Positions 1-5,486 are shown, counted from the first letter of the stretch. The stretch is DNA of 5,486 bases from an uncultured Bdellovibrio sp. (GCA_937871355.1 CALMPX010000051.1:1-5486); one strand, 5' to 3'. The notes: a model not told the origin generated them from the sequence alone. A program made the numbers and translations.

Positions 1-2
1 CA

Positions 3-1082
3 TCAAAAAATATTTGGATCTTTGCGCAAAATCGCTGGATTCAAGATCGTGGCCTTCAAGCGGCGGTCATGGAAGCTCATCGCAGTCTTCTGATGCACGG
101 CGAATACCCGATCTGTGCGGTTTTTTTAAATTGTGATCCTGAAAATATCGACGTGAATATTCATCCCACCAAAAGCCAAGTTAAATTCCAAGATGCTAAC
201 TTGGCGTTTCGATCTGTTCAGGCCGGACTGCGAGATGGATTAGAGCGCGCCCCGTGGATTGTAAAAACCGATGTGCCTTCGACGAATGAATATAAAAATA
301 CATTTATACCGACATTTAAAGATGAAAAAATAGAGAATTTATTTTTTGTCGATTCTGCTATAACAAAAACGGTTCAGAAAAAGAAAACTTTTGATATTTC
401 GACATTGAATCAAATTCAACCTTCACCGGCGTTCACTCCGACCACGACGACGCCCGTTTTTACAAGCCAAACCTACTGGTCACAATTCGATGTCATCGGA
501 CAGATCAATCAAACGTATATTGTCTGTCAAAAAGACGATAAAATGATTTTAGTGGATCAACATGCCGCCCATGAACGAGTCGCCTATGAAAAGTTGATGA
601 ATCGATGGAAGCAATCCCATATTGATCATGAATACGATGCGAAGATGGATGTGCAAGATTTCTTGTTTCCATTAGCCATTGATCTCTCCGTGGAAAAAAT
701 AGAAGCTCTTATGACAGTGCAAACAGAGATGAGAAATATGGGAATCGATTTCGAAATGATGGGGCCCCAAGTTATTGGTGTGAAATCATCTCCTACTTTT
801 ATTAAAGATTCTGTTTATCCCTTCGTTTTAGAAAAAATGTCCCAAGAATTATTAGATCACGGTGGTTCTCATCGCATCGAGAAAATTATAGGTGATATTT
901 TTGCGACCATGGCTTGTCATTCGGTGGTGCGCGCCGGACAAAGCCTCAGTAAAGAAGAGATGAAGCAGTTGCTCGTTGAGATGGATCAATTTCCATTGTC
1001 GAGTTTCTGTCCTCATGGTCGTCCGGTTACCGTTGAATTTGGATTCAACGAAATCGAGAAAAAGTTCGGACGAATCAATTAA
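3..1082 (+). CDS. mutL: DNA mismatch repair protein MutL, C-terminal 359 residues (5' truncated by window edge)
   Basis: MutL couples MutS mismatch recognition to downstream repair. The reading frame is open from base 3, so the true start lies outside the window. The visible fragment begins in the second part of the conserved N-terminal ATPase region: IFAQNRWIQD, then VNIHPTKSQVKF (fragment residues about 51-62), the family signature VN(V/I)HPTK. A variable Thr/Pro-rich linker follows (about 90-155), then the C-terminal dimerisation/endonuclease domain. That domain holds DQHAAHERVAYE (185-196), an exact match to the nuclease metal-binding motif DQHA-x2-E-x4-E. It also holds an ACHSVVRAG segment (304-312), CPHGRP (336-341) and a terminal EIEKKFGRI like that of B. 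subtilis MutL and PMS2. By family knowledge this is a nicking MutL, as in organisms without MutH. Its TAA overlaps the miaA ATG by one base, so the two are probably cotranscribed and translationally coupled. Confidence 0.97.
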   Translation, partial: SKNIWIFAQNRWIQDRGLQAAVMEAHRSLLMHGEYPICAVFLNCDPENIDVNIHPTKSQVKFQDANLAFRSVQAGLRDGLERAPWIVKTDVPSTNEYKNTFIPTFKDEKIENLFFVDSAITKTVQKKKTFDISTLNQIQPSPAFTPTTTTPVFTSQTYWSQFDVIGQINQTYIVCQKDDKMILVDQHAAHERVAYEKLMNRWKQSHIDHEYDAKMDVQDFLFPLAIDLSVEKIEALMTVQTEMRNMGIDFEMMGPQVIGVKSSPTFIKDSVYPFVLEKMSQELLDHGGSHRIEKIIGDIFATMACHSVVRAGQSLSKEEMKQLLVEMDQFPLSSFCPHGRPVTVEFGFNEIEKKFGRIN

Positions 1083-2017
1083 TGAAAGCGATTTTTGTTG
1101 TAGGACCTACAGCTGCCGGCAAAAGTCAGTTAGCCATCTCCATCGCCCAAAAATTTGGTGGCAGTATTATTAATTGTGATAGTATTCAATTCTACACGCA
1201 TTTAAAAATAGGATCAGCAGGTCCTAGTGATGAAGATCTCAAGCGAGCACCTCATTATTTATATTCCTACGTGAATCCACCGACTGAAATGACAGCAGGG
1301 AAATTCCTTCGTGATTTTCATGACCTGATCGAAACAAAAAAAGATTTAAAATTTCCATTGATCATCGTAGGCGGAACTGGATTCTACGTTCAAGCTCTGG
1401 AAAAAGGGATGTACGATGTCCCGCAAATTGATCCTCAATTAAAACAAAACATCGAAGCGGAAATTAAAGAGCACGGAAATGAAAAAGCTTATAAAGAGCT
1501 GACTGATTTCGATCCTGAAACAAAAATTCATATTAACGATGCTTATCGCATCGGTCGTGCACTGGAAGTTAAACGTGCATTTAATTTGAAAATGTCTGAA
1601 TTAAAAATTCAGTCGTTACTGAACGATGATGCGGAAACTAAGCTTAAGCTTCCTTTTCCTAGCATCAAAATTGGGGTAGATGTCGACCGCGAAGTTCTTA
1701 AGGAAAATATCGCTAAAAAAAAAAAAAAAATGCTTAAGGCAGGATTTATCGATGAAGTGAAATCTTTGATCAATGAGGGGCATGCAGATTGGGCTCCGGT
1801 GAACAGTATCGGGTATTTCGAAATCAAAGAATATTTAGCGGGTCGTATCGCAGAATCTGATCTCGAAGCGATGATTAATCAAAGCACCAGACAGCTAACG
1901 AAAAAACAAAAGAACTGGTTTAAGCGGGATCCTGATACGAAATGGGTGAATCTACAATCTGAAACAGCGGTTGCCGAGATAATGGATACGATTGCTCTTT
2001 TTTTGAAAAGCGTTTGA
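1082..2017 (+). CDS. miaA: tRNA dimethylallyltransferase MiaA
   Basis: MiaA transfers a dimethylallyl group to N6 of A37 in tRNAs reading codons that start with U (the i6A step before MiaB), which steadies codon reading. The 311 residues match the family's usual length. Visible motifs in order are the P-loop GPTAAGKS (8-15), DSIQFY (33-38, usual DSxQxY), VGGTGFY (96-102), the DPETKIHINDAYRIGRALEV segment (144-163), NSIGYFEIKEYLAG (241-254) and TRQLTKKQKNWFKR (269-282). The start is the ATG in TAATG at the mutL stop. Only a weak GGA lies 11 nt upstream, so coupling to mutL translation is likely. Codons 212-216 are five consecutive AAA codons inside a 16-adenine run. Alignment with the family pattern (I-x6-M-L-x2-GF) shows the frame is intact there. 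It converges on a minus-strand lipoprotein gene. Confidence 0.97.
   Translation: MKAIFVVGPTAAGKSQLAISIAQKFGGSIINCDSIQFYTHLKIGSAGPSDEDLKRAPHYLYSYVNPPTEMTAGKFLRDFHDLIETKKDLKFPLIIVGGTGFYVQALEKGMYDVPQIDPQLKQNIEAEIKEHGNEKAYKELTDFDPETKIHINDAYRIGRALEVKRAFNLKMSELKIQSLLNDDAETKLKLPFPSIKIGVDVDREVLKENIAKKKKKMLKAGFIDEVKSLINEGHADWAPVNSIGYFEIKEYLAGRIAESDLEAMINQSTRQLTKKQKNWFKRDPDTKWVNLQSETAVAEIMDTIALFLKSV
1715..1730 (+). repeat. Homopolymer of 16 adenines inside miaA
   Basis: Sixteen consecutive A bases encode Lys212 to Lys216 and the first base of Met217. With 15 A the frame would read TGC TTA AGG and reach TGA at the tenth codon after the last Lys codon. With 17 A it would read AAT GCT TAA and stop almost at once. 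Either slip removes the last third of MiaA. Runs this long are prone to polymerase slippage in replication and transcription, and are also easily mis-sized in sequencing. The current length gives the correct protein frame. Confidence 0.9.
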
Positions 2018-2033
2018 ATGCTATTTAGCATTC
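2016..2033. terminator. Perfect 8-bp inverted repeat over both convergent stop codons; possible bidirectional terminator stem
   Basis: GAATGCTA-TT-TAGCATTC is an uninterrupted palindrome (8-bp arms, 2-nt centre). It overlaps the miaA TGA and contains the TAG of the opposing lipoprotein gene. Neither side has a T tract directly after it, so intrinsic termination by this element alone is doubtful. It may instead be a 3'-end protecting stem. In RNA the loop would open to about 4-6 nt. Confidence 0.4.
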
Positions 2034-2542
2034 TCGAGAAAGCACTCGGCACGAGCTTTTTTAAATTCAGTTTCGTTGTAATTATACTTTTCATCTAAAA
2101 GCGCCGTTCTTAAATACGGTAAGCTGATCAATCCATTTTGGAGCATGTGCCCTAAGGCCACACCGTCTTTTTCGCAATAGATTTGATGACTATCAGATTC
2201 ATTGTAGAAATTCACGCAGTATGTCGGATCGATATTGAGAACTGTTTCAGTGCGATCTACAAATTTAGCTACTAAATTATAAGGCGGTATCGAAACAACA
2301 ACCTGAGATTCAGCAGACGTTAAGTTATCATAATTAAAAACAGATGATTCTTTAAAAAAAGAAATGCGTTCGGTATCAGAGGTGAGTTCGATCTGACACT
2401 TAATTTTAAATTTTCCAGTGTATTCCATTTTATTATTAAAAGACTGAATAGGATCGTTGACTGATTGTGATTCAAAGTGATCACCGCACCCAATCGAAAC
2501 GGTTATAAACAAAGCCGTAAATATGTAATTTATAAATCTCAT
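2021..2542 (-). CDS. Predicted small lipoprotein of unknown function
   Basis: I do not recognise a family. The 173-residue product starts with Met-Arg, then a hydrophobic stretch (residues 3-17) and VSIGC (15-19). This fits the broader lipoprotein signal pattern with Cys19 as the lipidated residue, although Ser at -3 is not the usual Leu/Val/Ile. Residue +2 is Gly, so no Asp retention signal is seen and outer-membrane sorting would be the default. The mature part has four more cysteines (49, 109, 123, 167), which could form two disulfides in the periplasm. It otherwise looks like a soluble, beta-rich polar domain with a short charged C-terminal helix (about 156-173). The start is placed at the only ATG compatible with the signal peptide; two ATGs just upstream run into stops at once. 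There is no Shine-Dalgarno, but a consensus -10 sits 6 bp upstream, predicting a leaderless message. The gene stands alone and converges with miaA. Confidence 0.8.
   Translation of the reverse strand: MRFINYIFTALFITVSIGCGDHFESQSVNDPIQSFNNKMEYTGKFKIKCQIELTSDTERISFFKESSVFNYDNLTSAESQVVVSIPPYNLVAKFVDRTETVLNIDPTYCVNFYNESDSHQIYCEKDGVALGHMLQNGLISLPYLRTALLDEKYNYNETEFKKARAECFLENAK
2039..2062 (+). terminator. Candidate intrinsic terminator for mutL-miaA
   Basis: Reading on the + strand, AAAG-CA-CTCG-GCA-CGAG-CTTT folds as a stem of 4 + 4 bp with a CA bulge and a 3-nt loop. It ends in six T residues (2057-2062). It lies about 20 bp after the miaA stop, the expected distance, and inside the 3' end of the opposing lipoprotein gene. 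The bulged stem is modest in strength, so this is a plausible call rather than a firm one. Confidence 0.45.
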
Positions 2543-2548
2543 GAAGGC

Positions 2549-2557
2549 ATTATATCA
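2549..2557 (-). promoter_or_regulatory. Extended -10 promoter (TGATATAAT) of the lipoprotein gene, predicted leaderless start
   Basis: On the minus strand the sequence TGA-TATAAT gives a perfect TGn extended -10 with a consensus hexamer (2549-2554). GCCTTC separates it from the ATG, so the usual spacing places +1 at the A of the start codon (2542). The -35 side is poor: the best match is GTGATT at 2576-2571 with a 16-bp spacer. That is typical for extended -10 promoters. No ribosome binding site exists between promoter and ATG. Confidence 0.65.
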
Positions 2558-2651
2558 TAAACCAAGTAAAAATCACTGGAATAGTCTTAGCTATTAAGGG
2601 CGCCGGTCACTAGCTGCAAGATCATACGGAAAGTTGTGGAATATCAACAAT

Positions 2652-2709
2652 TTAAACAGCTGTGTCTAAGTTATTGACGAGCAAGGAAATTTTCTTGGCT
2701 CTAAAAAAC
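2652..2709 (-). other. Candidate +1 frameshift site (GTT TTT TAG) and 16-residue C-terminal tail of the kynureninase-like gene
   Basis: The annotated frame ends at TAG (2703-2701) within a run of six T (2708-2703). Skipping one T reads on as AGA GCC AAG and adds RAKKISLLVNNLDTAV before TAA (2654-2652), giving 393 residues. The tail looks like the amphipathic last helix that closes this PLP fold (pattern RFxxxxYxxxxDIxxLxxxL). P-site tRNA-Phe could re-pair from TTT to TTT in the +1 frame next to a stop, the same geometry as the prfB CTT-TGA site. Transcriptional slippage, a real 1-bp insertion or a sequencing error are equally possible. Confidence 0.5.
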
Positions 2710-3834
2710 TGGTTTTTCATTTTGATAAATGGCAAAACCAAATCGCAAAATAGTACCACGTGAATCGGTGATTACGTTCTTCGCTAATAATTCGGCTTTC
2801 ACTTCTTTGCAAATTTCAACGGAGGGCATTTTAAAGGATAAAAAATGACCATGGTTGTACGGATCAAGCATTAATAAGTTTTTACGATGAATATGAGGGT
2901 GTTTAATTTCATCGATGTAGTTTAGAAAATTCTTTTGTAGCTTTTGAACAAAGGCATGTATTTCATCGACGCTGATGTGGTGATCTGCATAAAGCTTGAG
3001 TACGGCATGAAGACGATATAAAGCAGTATAGTCCATTGATGATCCAGCGAAGCGAGAACCATTTTTGTTAAATGTTATATGACTATTATTGTTCTCTAAG
3101 TCTTGGAAGCCGGCATACCATCCGGTTAACGTCGGTACAACAGGACAGTTCTGGGGAATCGTCATAAAACAGCAGCCTTCGCCGCCCTGGGCATATTTAT
3201 AAGACCCAGCGATATAGAAAACACGATTTTCAATTTGAGATAAATCAGTTGGTACAGCCATGAAGCCGTGGTAGCCATCGATGAAGATGATGGTTTTTTC
3301 ATTTTCAACGGATTGAACAATAGATTCTAGATCATCGACGATGATAGCCGAATTAAAAAAGACTTGGCTGAAAAAGATGACGTCAAAATCATTTTTTTGA
3401 ATTTCTGTTTTAAATCTCTCGTTAAAAGTGTCATAAGGAGCGCTCGGAACAACGATCAGGTCAATCAATTTAAGTTCACTCATCCAATTGACTTGTCTCG
3501 AGAAACTGTAAAATTCCGAATCGGTGGTCAGGATTTTAATTTTCTTATTTTGAAAGCTTGATAAAACGCGAGTGAATAGATCATGTGTATTCGGAGCAAA
3601 GCAAATATTTTCTGGATTTGAGAAGTTAAGAACCTTTGCGATCAGTTTCTGCGTGGCCGGAACTTTAGTTCCTAAAATGTAAGCCCATTTGTCATCGACT
3701 AATCGGGCTGAATCATTCCAGTATTCCATCATGGCGTCGAAAGTGACATCGGGCCAATAGTGATGACTATGAGCTGTGTAATGTTGTTTGCCTTCATTCG
3801 CTTTTAAAAATTGAGAATAATATTTTTTATACAT
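2701..3834 (-). CDS. Kynureninase-like PLP-dependent enzyme (aminotransferase class V fold)
   Basis: This is a fold-type I PLP enzyme, most like kynureninase, which cleaves kynurenine to anthranilate and alanine. Visible motifs are FIDGYHG (184-190), where Asp186 and His189 match the kynureninase D-x-x-H that contacts PLP, and SYKYAQGGEG (211-220), where Lys213 is the likely Schiff-base lysine. Others are NTHDLFTRVLSSF (82-94), similar to the family's N-S-L-T-x-N-L-H segment, and RGTILRFGFAIYQNE near the C-terminus. It is divergent: the usual GNSLG motif near the N-terminus is replaced by AHSHHYWPD (21-29), so the exact substrate is not proven. At 377 residues it is short; kynureninases are typically over 400. 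It ends at TAG directly after the active-fold segment, where a C-terminal helix is expected (see frameshift feature). The start ATG overlaps the end of kynA by 8 nt and lacks a Shine-Dalgarno, implying translational coupling in a tryptophan-catabolic operon. Confidence 0.85.
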   Translation of the reverse strand: MYKKYYSQFLKANEGKQHYTAHSHHYWPDVTFDAMMEYWNDSARLVDDKWAYILGTKVPATQKLIAKVLNFSNPENICFAPNTHDLFTRVLSSFQNKKIKILTTDSEFYSFSRQVNWMSELKLIDLIVVPSAPYDTFNERFKTEIQKNDFDVIFFSQVFFNSAIIVDDLESIVQSVENEKTIIFIDGYHGFMAVPTDLSQIENRVFYIAGSYKYAQGGEGCCFMTIPQNCPVVPTLTGWYAGFQDLENNNSHITFNKNGSRFAGSSMDYTALYRLHAVLKLYADHHISVDEIHAFVQKLQKNFLNYIDEIKHPHIHRKNLLMLDPYNHGHFLSFKMPSVEICKEVKAELLAKNVITDSRGTILRFGFAIYQNEKPVF

Positions 3835-4930
3835 TTTGAAAATTAAGTTGTTTTTTGACCTGTTCGGGGAGCTGCGGCAACAAGCTTTTAGGTAAAATGT
3901 AGGTGGATAAATTAAATAAATCTTTAAATGCTTTATTCGTATCGGCGGCCTTTTTTAAATATTCATGCCCAGATGATCCACCAGTTCCAATTTTAGTTCC
4001 TAGCATGCGTTGAGCCATCAGTGCATGGCGGTAGCGCCACGTGGTGAAGTTCTCGTCGATATCCATGAGTAATGAAATCATTTTGTGCGGAAGAGACAGC
4101 ATGGGTTCGTCGCGGTATAATAAAATGAAAAGAGCATTTAATATCGCTTTTTGCGAAAGTTTTCGTTTTCCGGCTTTAACCACTTCGTCGTGTTTATCTT
4201 TATCAAACAGACTCAAAAAACTGTATTCGGTCACTTTAAGATTTTCTAATTGTATTTTTTTATTTTCGTCAGTCAGTCCGGCGGCATTAGTTTCTATCGT
4301 TTTGCGATCTTGTTCCAGCGTGTTGTGAATGGCCTTTTTGTACTCTTCCCAGAAATTAAAAGTATTTTGGTTAGTGTAAGGAGTTCGTTCTAGCCATTTT
4401 TCCATCAGATCAAATAATGATGATTCAGATTCTAATTTAACAAGTATGTCTTTGTCTTTGGCCGACAATCGGCCCAGGAAAAATTCACGGTCGACGGATT
4501 CACGGTCCGTGGTTTTTAAACCGAGTTTAATTTCAATTTCACGAAACTGAGTGCTTTGAAAACCAGAGGCGGGGATGAGTAAATTTCTAAATTCTAGAAA
4601 CTCCATCGGAGTCATGGTTTCTAAAATATCCATGTAGCCTAAAATCATGCGTTGAATTTTAGTAATTCGATTTAATCGATTGGTAATCATGCCAAAGGAT
4701 TGATCTTGTACGATCGGTTGGTTGAAAACATCTAAAATTGAATTCAAATCATGAAGCATTTGTTTGAACCAAATTTCGTAAGATTGGTGAACGACGATGA
4801 AAAGCATTTCATCATGGGCTTCTGGAATTTCAGGAGAGGCATATTTACGGCTTAATGGTTCCTGCGCTGAAAGGAGCTTATCAAGCATAAGATACTGACT
4901 GTAATAAACCGGGCCTTTGTTTTGATGCAT
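3827..4930 (-). CDS. kynA: Tryptophan 2,3-dioxygenase (heme), long animal-like form
   Basis: This enzyme opens the indole ring of L-tryptophan with O2 to give N-formylkynurenine, the first step of the kynurenine pathway, using a histidine-ligated heme in the cytoplasm as a homotetramer. Visible motifs are GPVYYSQYLMLDKLLSAQ (6-23) and HQSYEIWFKQ (48-57), where His48 matches the distal active-site histidine. Next come FR (114-115) and PASGFQSTQFR (120-130), with Arg115 matching the substrate-carboxylate arginine. WRYRH (298-302) supplies His302 as the likely heme ligand, followed by GTGGSSGHEYL (315-325) and DLFNLSTYILP (337-347). At 367 residues it is longer than common bacterial enzymes (about 280-300) and resembles the animal type (about 380-405) in the middle insertion and C-terminal tail. 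The ATG is preceded by GAGG with a 5-nt spacer. It is the first gene of an operon with the kynureninase-like gene, overlapping it by 8 nt. Confidence 0.96.
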   Translation of the reverse strand: MHQNKGPVYYSQYLMLDKLLSAQEPLSRKYASPEIPEAHDEMLFIVVHQSYEIWFKQMLHDLNSILDVFNQPIVQDQSFGMITNRLNRITKIQRMILGYMDILETMTPMEFLEFRNLLIPASGFQSTQFREIEIKLGLKTTDRESVDREFFLGRLSAKDKDILVKLESESSLFDLMEKWLERTPYTNQNTFNFWEEYKKAIHNTLEQDRKTIETNAAGLTDENKKIQLENLKVTEYSFLSLFDKDKHDEVVKAGKRKLSQKAILNALFILLYRDEPMLSLPHKMISLLMDIDENFTTWRYRHALMAQRMLGTKIGTGGSSGHEYLKKAADTNKAFKDLFNLSTYILPKSLLPQLPEQVKKQLNFQNV

Positions 4931-4934
4931 GCTT

Positions 4935-4978
4935 ACCTCGCTTGTGACGCTTAAAAAGCTATTGCAATTTAGCGAGGT
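4935..4978 (-). promoter_or_regulatory. Inverted repeat with the kynA Shine-Dalgarno in one arm
   Basis: ACCTCGCT (4935-4942) and AGCGAGGT (4971-4978) are perfect 8-bp complements separated by 28 bp. On the minus strand the kynA-proximal arm AGCGAGGT is the ribosome binding site of kynA (GAGG, 5 nt before ATG). A kynA leader starting upstream of 4978 could therefore fold and hide its own Shine-Dalgarno. The loop contains a smaller GCTT-TTT-AAGC stem. As DNA, the arms are 36 bp apart centre to centre in the divergent kynA-rarA gap and could be paired operator half-sites. I found no convincing -10/-35 for kynA, so the transcription start, and with it the hairpin, is unproven. Confidence 0.45.
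4936..4939 (-). promoter_or_regulatory. Shine-Dalgarno (GAGG) of kynA
   Basis: GAGG on the minus strand lies 5 nt before the kynA ATG at 4930. It supports this start, which also gives the expected N-terminus for a tryptophan dioxygenase. It is the only clear ribosome binding site among the starts visible in this window. Confidence 0.75.
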
Positions 4979-4998
4979 TGTCGACTAGAACTTTATGA

Positions 4999-5486
4999 AT
5001 GTCAGACTTGTTTTCATTCTCTGAATCTAAAGATTTGTTGCCACTTGCTGAAAGATCCCGCCCAAAGGATTTAAGCGGTCTCATGGGGCAAGGCCATCTC
5101 TTTAATTCAAAATCACCTATTCTTTCGCTGCTCAATAACGGGCAGTTATTAAATCTTATTTTATGGGGTCCTCCGGGAACAGGTAAAACGACATTTGCAT
5201 TAAATTTGGCAAAACAAAATAAATCGAACTTCCTTCAGTTGAATGCCGTCGATGCCGGCGTTAAAGAATTAAAGGCAGCTTGTGAAGCGGGACGAGCTCA
5301 TAAACTTGAACAACGTCAAAAAACAATTTTATTCGTTGATGAAATACATCGTTTCAATAAAACACAGCAGGATGTTTTGCTTCCTTATGTTGAACGGGGA
5401 GATGTGTACTTAGTCGGTGCAACAACTGAATATCCAAGTTATGAATTAAACAAAGCCTTATTAAGTCGTTGTCAGGTGTTGGAATT
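4999..5486 (+). CDS. rarA: Replication-associated recombination protein A (AAA+ ATPase), N-terminal 162 residues (3' truncated by window edge)
   Basis: RarA (MgsA) is a clamp-loader-like AAA+ ATPase acting at stalled replication forks with SSB and recombination proteins. Visible are LPLAERSRPKDLSGLMGQGHLF (14-35), matching the family's PLAxRxRPxxLxxxxGQxHL opening, and LILWGPPGTGKTT (53-65) with Walker A at 57-64. LFVDEIHRFNKTQQDVLLPYVE (111-132) carries Walker B and the RarA-typical HRFNK-QQD-LLP segment. Further on are LVGATTE (138-144, sensor 1 region) and LLSRC (154-158) with the likely arginine finger Arg157. The position after GATTE is Tyr (GATTEYPSYE) where Asn is usual. The ATG at 4999 is the earliest possible start because TGA lies in frame just before it. 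No Shine-Dalgarno is seen at normal distance; the nearest GAGG (4974-4977) is 21 nt away. It is transcribed divergently from kynA across a 68-bp gap. Confidence 0.95.
   Translation, partial: MSDLFSFSESKDLLPLAERSRPKDLSGLMGQGHLFNSKSPILSLLNNGQLLNLILWGPPGTGKTTFALNLAKQNKSNFLQLNAVDAGVKELKAACEAGRAHKLEQRQKTILFVDEIHRFNKTQQDVLLPYVERGDVYLVGATTEYPSYELNKALLSRCQVLE

Noticed and set aside
976..1173. 65-codon open frame on the + strand across the mutL-miaA junction
   Set aside because: It overlaps two certain genes in another frame, and its Arg/Ser/Cys-rich product shows no family motif.
1640..1651. 12-bp perfect palindrome AAGCTTAAGCTT in miaA
   Set aside because: It encodes Lys-Leu-Lys-Leu in a variable part of MiaA and is probably a by-product of codon use; no second copy or spacing pattern was seen.
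1609..2094. Two antisense open frames (1609-1827 and 1879-2094, minus strand) over miaA
   Set aside because: They are shadows of miaA. The Phe/Ser/Leu-rich product of the first comes from reading the A16 and other Lys codons backwards.
2543..2651. Searched for a terminator of the kyn operon or a small RNA between the PLP enzyme and the lipoprotein gene
   Set aside because: Only weak stems were found on the minus strand (AATAG/CTATT, GTTG/CAAC, AGCTA/TAGCT), none followed directly by a T tract, and no open frame of note.
3364..3561. 65-codon + strand open frame inside the kynureninase-like gene
   Set aside because: It is antisense to a well-supported PLP enzyme, with no ribosome binding site or recognisable domain.
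4041..4328. 95-codon + strand open frame inside kynA
   Set aside because: It is antisense to conserved dioxygenase sequence; its Ser/Cys-rich product is typical of reverse-strand noise.
4962..4991. Possible rarA promoter TTGCAA-18 bp-TAGAAC on the + strand
   Set aside because: Each hexamer matches consensus at only 4 of 6 positions, and many such pairs occur by chance in AT-rich DNA.
4995..5024. Nine-codon ATG frame overlapping the rarA start (ATGAATG)
   Set aside because: It lacks a ribosome binding site and its product is too short to judge; it could be a regulatory minigene, but nothing in the sequence supports that.

Overview
This is an AT-rich, densely coded bacterial chromosomal segment of housekeeping and catabolic genes. 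No mobile element, CRISPR array, tRNA or rRNA was recognised. The MutL C-terminus carries the metal-binding endonuclease motif (DQHA-x2-E-x4-E), which is typical of bacteria without MutH. The tryptophan dioxygenase is the long, animal-like type. Together with a small lipoprotein and low G+C, this would fit a Gram-negative such as a member of Bdellovibrionota. That placement is a guess from protein resemblance, not a demonstrated one.

Layout, left to right. (1) On the + strand, the 3' part of mutL (mismatch repair) runs into miaA (tRNA A37 dimethylallyltransferase) through a TAATG stop/start overlap. This is the widely conserved mutL-miaA pair. miaA contains an uninterrupted run of 16 adenines. 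(2) miaA converges with a small minus-strand gene for a predicted lipoprotein of unknown function, with only 3 bp between the two stop codons. A perfect 8-bp stem palindrome covers both stops, and a hairpin followed by T6 just beyond could end the miaA transcript. The lipoprotein gene has a consensus extended -10 (TGnTATAAT) placed so that transcription should start at the A of its ATG, predicting a leaderless mRNA. (3) A minus-strand two-gene operon follows: tryptophan 2,3-dioxygenase (kynA) overlaps by 8 bp a divergent kynureninase-like PLP enzyme. Together they suggest oxidative tryptophan breakdown. The N-formylkynurenine formamidase is not in the window. The PLP enzyme appears to end early at TTT-TAG in a T6 run, and a +1 shift there would add 16 residues that look like the missing C-terminal helix. 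(4) Divergent from kynA, after a 68-bp gap, rarA (AAA+ recombination/replication protein) starts on the + strand and runs off the window.

The points most worth a second look are regulatory or decoding features rather than a new gene system: the candidate +1 frameshift site in the kynureninase-like gene, the A16 run in miaA directly downstream of mutL, the leaderless lipoprotein promoter, and an 8-bp inverted repeat whose proximal arm is the kynA Shine-Dalgarno sequence.
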